A stretch of 64,000 bases of DNA, from assembly GCF_003116095.1 (NCBI RefSeq), contig NZ_LGRA01000021.1:2575508-2639507 (forward strand), written 5' to 3'. Shown in pieces: positions 38,293-45,587 of this stretch; the first letter of the stretch is position 1; each line of letters opens with the position of its first letter. Origin of the DNA: Azospirillum sp. TSO35-2. GTDB taxonomy: Bacteria; Pseudomonadota; Alphaproteobacteria; Azospirillales; Azospirillaceae. The notes beneath the pieces were generated by a model, which saw only the letters and a program-made list of their open reading frames with translations, searched no databases and was not told the DNA's origin. The position numbers and the translations under genes are program-made.

Positions 38293-39645
38293 TCAGCGGC
38301 CGTCCCAGGCGGGCATCGGGTAGACGACCGGCTTGGTCGCCACGTCGAACGGCCACACCGTCACATACTGGCCGTTCTGGACCTGCACGATGATGCCCTG
38401 GCCCAGCTCGTTCTGGCCGTTGGCGTCGAACTTGACGCCCTTCCACGGCATGATCAGCCCGGCGGCGGGAATGTCGGTCTCCTGCAGCGCCTTGCGGATG
38501 GCGTCCGGCTGGGTCGAGCCGGCGCGGTCGATGGCGTCGGCCAGCACGGCGATGGCGGTGAAGGCGCGGGCCGAGTTGCCGTTGAAGTTCACGCCCGACC
38601 GCTCGCGCATCAGGTCGTTGACCTGGCGGATCAGCGGGTTGCGGTCGGCCTGGTCCAGCGCCCAGACCTCGCGGCTGATGATGTCCTCGCCATCCTTGCC
38701 CATGGTCTTGAGGAATTCGCTGTCGTTGAAGCCGGCGTCGTTGGCCAGCAGCATCTTCGGCAGGAAGCCCAATTCCTTGTAGGTCTTCATCGACAGGATG
38801 GCGTCGCCGAGGTAGCTGGATTGCATGATGACGGCCGGGTTGGCGGCCTTCAGCCGCTGCACCTCCGACGTCATCTGCGTCGTCTTGGCCGGGTAGACGA
38901 TCTTCTCGGCGATGGTGAACTTGCGCTCCTCGGCCAGCTTGGTCTGCAGCTTGGTCGTCTCGTTGCCCCACAGCGTGTTCTCGTTGAACAGGCCGATGCC
39001 GCGCAGGTTGTCGCCGGTCTTCTTCTCCATATCCTCAAGGAAGGTGAAGAAGTTGGTGACGAACAGGTCGTCGTGCGGGGTGGTGCGGAAGAACCATTTG
39101 AACTTGCGCTGGGTCAGCGTCGCCGACGAGGACTCGCCGTTCAGGAACGGCACGCCATAGCGTTCGGCGACCTGGCTGGCGGTGGCGGTGACGTTGGAGA
39201 AATAGGCCCCGGCGAGCGCCGACACCTTCTCGCTGGTGATCAGCCGTTCCGCCTCGGTCGAGCCGACCTGCGGGTTGCCCTGGTGGTCGCCGAAGATCAG
39301 CTTGATCTTGGCGCCCTTCAGGTGCGGCATGCCGACGCCGGCGACCAGGCCGGCCGGCGCCGGGATCTCCTTGTTGACGATGGCGGCGGCCAGCTCGGCC
39401 GCGGCCTTCAGCTCCACGCCGGTGGAGGCGGCGGCACCGGTCAGCGGGTAGATCACGCCGATGCGGATCTCGTCCTCGGCACGGGCGGCGCCAGCGGTCA
39501 GGCCGCCCAGCGCGGTGGTCGCCAGCAGGGCCGCCGCGGCGATCATGCGGGTCATCGTCCGGCGCCGGACCGGCATCTGGCGGGTGAGTTGTCGGCGCAC
39601 AGGGGCCGTGGCCGAAGACCGCGTCTTCGTACCCGTAAACCGCAT
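38293..39645 (-). CDS. livK: ABC transporter substrate-binding protein, branched-chain amino-acid/amide type (LivK-like)
   Basis: The 450-residue protein has an unusually long, basic N region with several Arg and Thr residues. A hydrophobic core ending GAARAEDEIRIG follows, then the type I periplasmic fold: IGVIYPLTGAAASTGVELKAA, LIFGDHQGNPQVGSTEAERLI, VSALAGAYFSNVTATASQVAERYGVPFLNGESSS and FFRTTPHDDLF. It delivers ligand to LivHMGF. The ATG at 39645 has a strong GAGGAG at 8-9 bp spacing. It is first in the operon, followed by the compound palindrome. Confidence 0.92.
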   Translation of the reverse strand: MRFTGTKTRSSATAPVRRQLTRQMPVRRRTMTRMIAAAALLATTALGGLTAGAARAEDEIRIGVIYPLTGAAASTGVELKAAAELAAAIVNKEIPAPAGLVAGVGMPHLKGAKIKLIFGDHQGNPQVGSTEAERLITSEKVSALAGAYFSNVTATASQVAERYGVPFLNGESSSATLTQRKFKWFFRTTPHDDLFVTNFFTFLEDMEKKTGDNLRGIGLFNENTLWGNETTKLQTKLAEERKFTIAEKIVYPAKTTQMTSEVQRLKAANPAVIMQSSYLGDAILSMKTYKELGFLPKMLLANDAGFNDSEFLKTMGKDGEDIISREVWALDQADRNPLIRQVNDLMRERSGVNFNGNSARAFTAIAVLADAIDRAGSTQPDAIRKALQETDIPAAGLIMPWKGVKFDANGQNELGQGIIVQVQNGQYVTVWPFDVATKPVVYPMPAWDGR

Positions 39646-39755
39646 CGTGGAATCTCCTCTGTTCAGTGCCGTCGATGAATCGTTGGGATGGATCGGTGGC
39701 GGGTGGCGCGGCCTTTTCGGCTCGGTTGTTTGCGCCTCTGACAGAATGATGACAC

Positions 39756-39820
39756 GAACAGTATCAACCCCGTCCAATCGTATCTTTTGATCTCAATTGA
39801 TAATCAGACGCTATCAATCG
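39756..39820 (-). promoter_or_regulatory. AT-rich patch with TATC/GATA motifs upstream of livK
   Basis: Between livK and the LysR gene, and just inside the LysR stop, is a short AT-rich stretch. It holds TATCAA twice (39762 and 39812) and GATA/TATC in between. Such dyads are compatible with LysR-type operator boxes controlling the importer operon. No clear -35/-10 pair was assigned. Confidence 0.3.
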
Positions 39821-40748
39821 GCGACCGAACTCCCGCCCCGTTCTCCGCCCCGCCGGGCATCATCGCCTGATACTGGCCGGCCACCTCCACCGCCAACTGG
39901 GCAACGACCGAGGCCATGTGGTTCTCGCCATTGGCGGGATAGGCGGCGCAGAAAGTCATGCCGGGCAACGGCTCCTGCGCCCGGATCAGCCGCAACCGTC
40001 CTTCGGCCAGCTCGCGCTGGACGATGACGGTGGGGATGACGCTGACGCCGACCGCGTCGACCGCCATGCGCACGACGCTGGCGAGCGAGCTGTTGCCGAA
40101 CATCCGCACCGGCAGCCCGATCGACGAGAACATCTCGCGGATGACGCCATAGGGCTGGGTGGTGCGGGAAAAGGTGATGATCGGCCAAGCCGCCAGATCC
40201 TGCAGCGACACCGGTTCCGCCGGCAGCGCCAGGGCCGGGCTGGCGACCCAGCCCAGCGGGTAGCTGCCGACCGGCATCGTCTTGAACCGGATGTCGGTGT
40301 AGGAGGCCAGCATCACCGCCACGTCGATCTCGTGCCGGGTCAGCGCGTCGCGCAGGCTGGGCGAGGTTTCGACCTCGATCTCCAGCGACACGGCGGGGTA
40401 GAGCGCGTTCAGCCGTTCGATCAGCCGGCTGAGCCAGGTGTGGACCACCGTCTCCGCCACCCCCAGCCGGATGACGCCGCGGATGGCGCTGCGGTCGGCC
40501 ACCGCGCTCAGCAGTTCGGCACGGAGTTCCATCATCCGCTCGGCGTAGGTCAGCAGCACCATCGCCTGCGGCGTCGGGGCGACGCGCCGCCCGACCCGCT
40601 CGAACAGCACGACCCCCAGCTCGTCCTGCAACTGGGCGATCCGGGCGGAGACCGCCGGCTGCGTGGTGTTCAGCCGCTCCGCCGCCCGGCGGAAGCCGCC
40701 CAACCGCATGGTCCAGATGAAGGTCTCCAGCGACTTCAGATCCAGCAT
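39804..40748 (-). CDS. LysR-family transcriptional regulator
   Basis: The 314-residue protein has the N-terminal winged helix-turn-helix SLETFIWTMRLGGFRRAAERLNTTQPAVSARIAQLQDELG (residues 5-45) followed by VLFERVGRRVAPT. A LysR substrate-binding domain follows (IRGVIRLGVAETVVHTWLSRLIERL). It lies directly upstream of the importer-oxoprolinase block on the same strand and probably regulates it. The co-inducer is unknown; a pathway compound such as 5-oxoproline is plausible. Confidence 0.9.
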   Translation of the reverse strand: MLDLKSLETFIWTMRLGGFRRAAERLNTTQPAVSARIAQLQDELGVVLFERVGRRVAPTPQAMVLLTYAERMMELRAELLSAVADRSAIRGVIRLGVAETVVHTWLSRLIERLNALYPAVSLEIEVETSPSLRDALTRHEIDVAVMLASYTDIRFKTMPVGSYPLGWVASPALALPAEPVSLQDLAAWPIITFSRTTQPYGVIREMFSSIGLPVRMFGNSSLASVVRMAVDAVGVSVIPTVIVQRELAEGRLRLIRAQEPLPGMTFCAAYPANGENHMASVVAQLAVEVAGQYQAMMPGGAENGAGVRSPIDSV

Positions 40749-40796
40749 GCTCCCCCCACCCGGCGCGGACGGCCGATCATAGCATGCGGTTGCGCC

Positions 40797-41366
40797 TCAG
40801 CGATCGCCGTCCAGCGCGGCCAGTTCAGCCTCCACCACCGCCAGCCGCTCGCGCAGGCGGTCGCGTTCCGCCTCCAGCGCCTCGCGCCGGCTGACATGGT
40901 CGATCGCCTTGTCGCGCAAGTCCCGCTTGAAGCGGACGATCTCCGGCCGGGTGACGTCGGGACGGATCAGGTTGCTCTGGTCGGCCAGCCGGAGCTGCTC
41001 GGTGGTCAGGGTGGCGAGCTGGTAGACGGTGGCGTAGCTCGGCGGCAGTTTCGCCCCCGGCAGCCGGCCGCTGTCCACCGCCTCCGCCACCATGCGCAGC
41101 TGGTAGGCGACCTGATAGCCGAAGGGCAGCTCGTTCTCGACCATCGCCTGGAACTCGCCGTGCGGCAGCCGCATCCGCGCCTGGACCAGATAGCGGCCGA
41201 TCAGCAGGAACTTCTCCTGGGCGCTGCGCCACAGGGTCGAGATTTCCTGGACGAACTCCTCGCGCCGCAGCAGGTCGATCGGCGCCTCCGCCATGCGCTC
41301 GATGCGCTCGTCGACCGCCATGTGACGGCGGGCCTGCGCCTTGGACACCTGCTTGAACCCGCTCAT
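40797..41366 (-). CDS. Partner protein of plasmid ParA (unrecognised family, coiled-coil C terminus)
   Basis: The 189-residue protein is translated from an ATG overlapping the parA stop (ATGA), so it is coupled to parA, where a ParB gene normally sits. It contains EEFVQEISTLWRSAQEKFLLIGRYLVQARMRLPHGEF and PFGYQVAYQLRMVAEAVDSGRL, reminiscent of DUF3102-like plasmid proteins. The C-terminal helix is charged (RREALEAERDRLRERLAVVEAELAAL). I see no ParB nuclease-like motif (GERR), so it is not a canonical ParB. It may be the centromere-binding partner or an adaptor. Confidence 0.7.
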   Translation of the reverse strand: MSGFKQVSKAQARRHMAVDERIERMAEAPIDLLRREEFVQEISTLWRSAQEKFLLIGRYLVQARMRLPHGEFQAMVENELPFGYQVAYQLRMVAEAVDSGRLPGAKLPPSYATVYQLATLTTEQLRLADQSNLIRPDVTRPEIVRFKRDLRDKAIDHVSRREALEAERDRLRERLAVVEAELAALDGDR

Positions 41367-42025
41367 TGCGCCAGCTCCAGTTCGTGACGGACGAAGGCCC
41401 AGACCCCGGCCACATGCTCGGCACCCTTGCCGCCCTTCAGTTCCAGCAGGCCGAGCCCGCGCCCGGCGGTGAACTGGATGTCCTCGTAGTCGGGCACCTC
41501 GACCGGGCAGATCCGGCCGTCGCCCAGCAGCTTGCGCTGCGCCTCGGTAAAGCCGCGGGTGCGCGGCTTCACCCGGTTCATCACGAAGGCGGCGTTCTTG
41601 CCGTAGCGGCGGACGAAGCGCATCCACGGCCGCACCGAATCCAAATCGTCGTCGCTCTGCCCGGTCGGCACCACGATCAGGTCGGACGACAACGCCAGCA
41701 GCTTGAACTCCTCCGGATGGTCCTCGATCGACGGCGGGGTGTCGATCACCAGCAGGTCGAAGCCGTCGATGCCGTTCAGCGCCGCGCGGATGTCGACCGA
41801 CGTCATCCCGCCTTCGAAATGGGTGATCGGCACCATGCCGTCCGGCCGCTTGGCGAACCATTTGGTCAGGCTGCGCTGCGGGTCGAGGTCGAGCGTCGCC
41901 ACCGCGCACCCGTCGAGCGCCGCCGCCACCGCGATGTTGCGGCTGAGCGTCGTCTTGCCGATCCCGCCCTTTGGACCGTTGACCAGCAGGCGCTTCACCG
42001 GCCTGTGTCCCGTGTCGTTCGTCAT
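41363..42025 (-). CDS. parA: ParA-family plasmid partition ATPase
   Basis: The 220-residue ATPase has the deviant Walker A KGGIGKTT (19-26), ATLDLDPQRSLTKW, and DLLVIDTPPSIEDHPEE. It is a small type Ib-like ParA without an N-terminal HTH. It would position the replicon on the nucleoid using ATP cycling with a DNA-binding partner. The upstream ATG at 42046 is an alternative; the one used has AAGGG nearby. A perfect 16-bp palindrome lies 65 bases upstream. Confidence 0.9.
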   Translation of the reverse strand: MTNDTGHRPVKRLLVNGPKGGIGKTTLSRNIAVAAALDGCAVATLDLDPQRSLTKWFAKRPDGMVPITHFEGGMTSVDIRAALNGIDGFDLLVIDTPPSIEDHPEEFKLLALSSDLIVVPTGQSDDDLDSVRPWMRFVRRYGKNAAFVMNRVKPRTRGFTEAQRKLLGDGRICPVEVPDYEDIQFTAGRGLGLLELKGGKGAEHVAGVWAFVRHELELAQ

Positions 42026-42089
42026 GCTCGCGACCCTTTCCGCCATCGGCTGCTGCCGTCTTGTAGCAAAGCGGAACCGTGGCGCAAAT

Positions 42090-42105
42090 CTAAGACATGT
42101 CTTAG
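42090..42105. promoter_or_regulatory. Perfect 16-bp palindrome upstream of parA (operator or parS candidate)
   Basis: CTAAGACATGTCTTAG is a perfect dyad in the parA leader, within a locally AT-richer patch. Position and symmetry suit an autoregulatory operator or a centromere site for the partition partner. Only one copy was seen. Confidence 0.6.
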
Positions 42106-42188
42106 GTTCGACGCGCCCGGTCCAGGGTGTCGTTCGCGCCACAGCCCCAGAGGTCGCAGACCGGGGTATGCAAGACCGAACCGCCCCA

Positions 42189-42842
42189 TCATCGCATACG
42201 CCGCACCGCGCCGGCCAGCACCGGTCGCACCGCCGCGGCTCCCGTCCCGCCACCGCTGCCTCCCGCCCGCTCCCCGGCCAGCACGATGGCACGCAGACGG
42301 TCGGCCAGCGCACGCTCGCCGGCGCAGGCCTCCTCGCACAGGGCGCGGATCTCGGCGATGCTCGGCCGCCATTTGCGGGTCCGCCGCCAGACCCGCGCCG
42401 CGTGGTCGATCGCCCAGGCCGGAAACTCGCCCAGATCGTCGGCCCAGTCCATCGCGAGCAATTGCTCCACCTCCGGCGTCGTCGCCTTCGCCGGGAAATG
42501 GCTCAGCAGCGCCAGCACCCGGCCGAGCAGATGGTTGGCCGAGGCTGGAGCCAGGATGCTCTCCTCGATCTCCACCAGCGCGCGGCGGGCGAGCGCGGCG
42601 TGGCGCGGCGTGACCTGCGCCGGCGGGGTCCATTCCTCGGCGACATCGGCGAAGCCGTCGTCGGTGAAGCGGCTGCGCCGGCCGATCCGGCCGCTGTCGA
42701 GCAGCTCCCGCAGCGGATCCGGCAGCGCCTCGCGCAGCAACCGCCCGCGCAGGGCCGGCGCCATCGCCGGGTCGAACGGCAGCGGCAGGCTCGGCGTGGC
42801 GGCGGGCGTCGCCGGTCCGGGAAAGGGGTGCAGGTTGGTCAT
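42189..42842 (-). CDS. Hypothetical replicon protein, helicase-loader-like C-terminal region
   Basis: The 217-residue protein overlaps the upstream HTH gene as ATGA. The segment LLAMDWADDLGEFPAWAIDHAARVWRRTRKWRPSIAEIRALCEEA (about 125-170) resembles the conserved stretch in phage P-like helicase-loading or primosomal proteins (Trp-x-x-Asp-Leu, fP-x-W-A, then W/F-P-x-x-x-E-I). The N terminus is Pro-rich. It is placed between the partition and origin modules, and both context and pattern suggest replication, but this is inference. Confidence 0.6.
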   Translation of the reverse strand: MTNLHPFPGPATPAATPSLPLPFDPAMAPALRGRLLREALPDPLRELLDSGRIGRRSRFTDDGFADVAEEWTPPAQVTPRHAALARRALVEIEESILAPASANHLLGRVLALLSHFPAKATTPEVEQLLAMDWADDLGEFPAWAIDHAARVWRRTRKWRPSIAEIRALCEEACAGERALADRLRAIVLAGERAGGSGGGTGAAAVRPVLAGAVRRMR

Positions 42843-43726
42843 GCCCGCACCCACGGGCCGGCCGCGGTCGGCGCCATCGCCCCGGATCCGGCGTCGCCGT
42901 TCAACCGCGCGGCGACGCTGGCCCAGGCCGACAGCCGTTGTTCGGCCTCGGCCGACCGCGATGGTGTCGGCCGGACCGCCGTCCTGTCCGCCTTGCGGCC
43001 GCGGTTGCCGGCCGCGCGGTCCGTCGCGGACCCAGCGGGAGCGACCAACCGCGCCATGTCCTGCAGCAGCCACGACCGCCACGCCGCGCCGGCGTCGCGG
43101 TAGCGGTAGCCGTGGGCCCGGCATTGCTGGACGAAACGCTCGGCGTGGCGATCGATGTCGGCCGCCGGGAAGCGGGCCTCGGCCCACCGGCGGTCGGCGG
43201 CGGTCGGCACCCAGTCCTCCGCGACCGTTTGAGCGGCAATCGGTTGACCCGTGCCTCCATCCGCACGCTGGTCGAGCGAGTCCGGAATCTGTTCTGGTTC
43301 AGGCTGTTCCTGACTCGCCGCTGGACAGGGGGAGTCCATGGCCGAGTCAGCGGGACTGTCCACCCCCGCACCCCCGCCGCTGCGCGTTCCCGCCCCTTGC
43401 GGGTCCGTCGCCGGCGTCAGCGCCAGCCGATAGCGGCAGCTCAACCGGCCGCCGTTGGCCGAGCGGCGATGCTCGATCGCCACCAGCCCGAGCGCGTCGA
43501 GCCGGCCCAGGATCCGGTTGACGGTCGGCCGGCTGCGTTTCAACTTGCCGGCCAGCGTCGCCTGCGACGGCCAGCAGACCCCGCTGTCGTCGGCGTAGGT
43601 GCTCAGCGCCGCCAGGACGGCAAGGCCATCGGCGTCCAGCTCCGGATGGTCGAGCCACCAGGCGGGGATGCGGCCCCAGCGGCCCGGGTGGGGGGCAGGG
43701 GCTGCGGGTGTGGTGTGGGCGGTCAT
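42839..43726 (-). CDS. Helix-turn-helix protein next to the plasmid origin
   Basis: The 295-residue protein has an N-terminal winged-helix domain (about 20-90): IPAWWLDHPELDADGLAVLAALSTYADDSGVCWPSQATLAGKLKRSRPTVNRILGRLDALGLVAIEHR. It resembles replication-helper and phage-replisome HTH proteins. A Pro/Ser-rich middle follows. The C-terminal part has AEARFPAADIDRHAERFVQQCRAHGYRYRDAGAAWRSWLLQDM, a DnaD/DnaT-like pattern. It is divergent from rep across the iterons, with GGAGGAG upstream of its ATG. Long in-frame upstream codons run through the iterons and are excluded. Confidence 0.72.
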   Translation of the reverse strand: MTAHTTPAAPAPHPGRWGRIPAWWLDHPELDADGLAVLAALSTYADDSGVCWPSQATLAGKLKRSRPTVNRILGRLDALGLVAIEHRRSANGGRLSCRYRLALTPATDPQGAGTRSGGGAGVDSPADSAMDSPCPAASQEQPEPEQIPDSLDQRADGGTGQPIAAQTVAEDWVPTAADRRWAEARFPAADIDRHAERFVQQCRAHGYRYRDAGAAWRSWLLQDMARLVAPAGSATDRAAGNRGRKADRTAVRPTPSRSAEAEQRLSAWASVAARLNGDAGSGAMAPTAAGPWVRA

Positions 43727-43818
43727 GCGATCGGAACTCCTCCGCTCATCTGCGGTCACGTTTGGACCGGAGGATTCGAAGCGCTCCGCGGCAGAGTCGA
43801 ATCGCGGGCTCCGGCTCC

Positions 43819-43901
43819 ATGGAGCGGCAGCCCGCAGCCCGTCAGCCATAGCCCGCGACCGTGAAGCCCCGGCCCGCGATCCTGGAGCAACAGCCCGCGA
43901 T
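43819..43901 (+). repeat. Left iteron array, four direct copies at 21-bp period
   Basis: Copies start at 43819, 43840, 43861 and 43882. The GCCCGCG core is kept in the last three, and the first reads GCCCGCA. The second copy is the most degenerate at its 5' end. Spacing of two helical turns places all copies on one DNA face. Confidence 0.85.
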
Positions 43902-44163
43902 GCCCGGCCGAATCGGAATCCTGGCGTGTTTGGCCGCGGATATGGAGCCCCGGCCCGCGATATCCCGCCCCCGGTCATGGAGCCATAGCCCGCGTTTCGG
44001 CCGTTTCCGGCCGGGTGCGCCGCTGGCTGCGGCCGTTCCGGGGGTGGCATGGAGCCACAGCTCGCGGTTCCCATCCCCCCGCCGCCCGGTTCCCGGCCGA
44101 TTCCCTATGGAGTCGCAGCCCGCGGTCGGCCGGTGGCCTTATGCCCAGGCCGGCCGCGGCCCA

Positions 44164-44246
44164 ATCGCGGGCTGTTGCTCCATCACCGCGGGCAAAGGCT
44201 CCATCATCGCGGGGAAGGGCGCCATCACCGCGGGCTGTCGCTCCAC
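44164..44246 (-). repeat. Right iteron array, four inverted copies at 21-bp period
   Basis: Copies occupy 44164-44183, 44185-44204, 44206-44225 and 44227-44246, all opposite to the left array. The third has GGGG in place of GGGC in the core. The array ends 83 bases before the rep start. Confidence 0.87.
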
Positions 44247-44247
44247 C

Positions 44248-44270
44248 CCGAAGGCGGTAAAATCCTTCGG
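44248..44270 (+). promoter_or_regulatory. Inverted repeat between the iterons and rep
   Basis: CCGAAGG and CCTTCGG form a 7-bp dyad with a 9-base A-rich loop. It lies directly after the last iteron and about 60 bases before the rep ATG. CCTTCGGAG recurs right at the rep ribosome-binding site (44314). It could be an autoregulatory operator for the initiator. Confidence 0.4.
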
Positions 44271-44328
44271 TTCTGTTGCACCCGGCGCCGTGGCGGGCCA
44301 TGGTTGGTCCCGACCTTCGGAGACGATG

Positions 44329-45561
44329 ATGAGCAAGATGGCCTCGACCAGCGCCGCGCAACTGATCCTGTTCGAGCTGGAAGACCGTTCGCAGTCGCAC
44401 CTGATCGCGCTCTACGATCTGGCGCCGCGCTTCGTCTTCGTCTCGCGCGACAACGACAAGGACAAGGTGGCGAAGGACAAGGGCGAGGTCGTCACCAAGG
44501 ACAGCTTCATCAAGTCGGTGCGGCGCGAATTCGCCTTCCGCGGCCGCAACTACCGCCTGACCGTCCAGCCCGCCCGCATCGACCGGCTGGGCCCGGCGAA
44601 GAAGGACGACCGCGCCCCCAGCGGCGCCCCGGATCTGGTCGAGGTCGAGATCTTCCCGTCGGAGCGCGAGCAGGTGGTGGAGCAGGTGGTGCGCCGCCTC
44701 GCCATGGACCGCTCGCGGCTGTCGCTGACCGGCGAGAACCGCGACAAGGTGCAGATGCGCTTCAGCCTGTATGAAATCCAGCGGGAGCTGCGGGCGGTCA
44801 ACCACACCCTGTCGATCCAGGACATCCGCGAATCGCTGACCATCCTGGCGCGCTCGCGCATCATCATCTCCACCGGCGGCAGCGCCGAGCCGGGCAAGAA
44901 GAGCCGCGGGCAGAACCTGCTGGAATCCACCGCCTTTCCGGTGCTGGCGATCCGCTCGCGCCCGGATCTGGTCGACGAGGACGGCGGCGTCGAGGAAACC
45001 TACCTGGAGTTCAACCCGCTGGTCTCCGCCGCGATCCGCGACCTGGAGTTCAAGCCGGTGTCCTACGCCTGGCTGATGAAGCTGAAGTCGCCGGTGTCGC
45101 GCTGGCTCTACAACCGGCTGTCGATCGAATACGACACCGCCGACGACGACGCCAAGCCGGTGTCGATCAGCGCCGACGAGATCATCAAGAACAGCGGCAT
45201 GAACGAGTGGTCGCGCCGCCGCGACACGCTGCGCGTGGTCACCTCCGCGGTCGACGCGCTGGTGGAGGAGGGCATCCTCGACATCGCCGACAAGGAATAC
45301 ACCAAGGTCGGCAAGCGCATCGACGCCATCGACTACGTGCTGACCCCCTCGGCCAAGTTCCTCGATCAGGTGCGGCGCGGCCGGCGGGTGCAGACCACCA
45401 ACATCGACCTGCTCAAGGCCCTGGTCGGCAACGCGATGCGCCCCGACGGCTTCGTCCCGCTGAAGGCCGGCGAGGCGGCGGAGATGCGCCACAAGCGGGC
45501 CAAGCGGCTGGCCGGGCAGGCCCAGTCGGAACAGGCGGCGCTGCCGTTGCCGAAGAAATGA
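44329..45561 (+). CDS. rep: Plasmid replication initiator protein (iteron-binding Rep)
   Basis: The 410-residue protein has two winged-helix-like regions. The first is about 100-200 (LRAVNHTLSIQDIRESLTILARSRIIIST). The second is about 225-330 (SYAWLMKLKSPVSRWLYNRLSIEYD, SISADEIIKNSGMNEWSRRRDTLRVVTSAVDALVEEGI). This layout is typical of dimeric Rep initiators that melt as monomers on iterons. A basic tail follows (MRHKRAKRLAG). It is immediately downstream of the iteron arrays. The ATG at 44329 has GGAG at 6 bp; ATGs at 44326 and 44338 are alternatives. I do not assign a named Rep class. Confidence 0.85.
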   Translation: MSKMASTSAAQLILFELEDRSQSHLIALYDLAPRFVFVSRDNDKDKVAKDKGEVVTKDSFIKSVRREFAFRGRNYRLTVQPARIDRLGPAKKDDRAPSGAPDLVEVEIFPSEREQVVEQVVRRLAMDRSRLSLTGENRDKVQMRFSLYEIQRELRAVNHTLSIQDIRESLTILARSRIIISTGGSAEPGKKSRGQNLLESTAFPVLAIRSRPDLVDEDGGVEETYLEFNPLVSAAIRDLEFKPVSYAWLMKLKSPVSRWLYNRLSIEYDTADDDAKPVSISADEIIKNSGMNEWSRRRDTLRVVTSAVDALVEEGILDIADKEYTKVGKRIDAIDYVLTPSAKFLDQVRRGRRVQTTNIDLLKALVGNAMRPDGFVPLKAGEAAEMRHKRAKRLAGQAQSEQAALPLPKK

Positions 45562-45587
45562 CCGGTTGGTAGACGGCGGAGGCTGGT

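Larger units (their letters stand above)
43801..44246. other. oriV: Plasmid replication origin (oriV) with 13 iterons
   Basis: Thirteen copies of a 20-bp iteron near ATGGAGCnnnAGCCCGCGAT lie between the divergent HTH gene and rep. Four direct copies start at 43819, 43840, 43861 and 43882 (exact 21-bp period). Four spaced direct copies start at 43942, 43977, 44049 and 44107. Four inverted copies start at 44164, 44185, 44206 and 44227 (again 21 bp). One extra inverted copy at 43801-43820 meets the first direct copy at the palindrome GCTCCATGGAGC. This is the layout of an initiator-bound origin; the function is inferred from structure and from the adjacent rep gene. Confidence 0.88.

Noticed and set aside
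44138-44148. TTATGCCCA in oriV as a DnaA box
   Set aside because: Two core positions differ from TTATNCACA, and it is a single copy, so it is not convincing.
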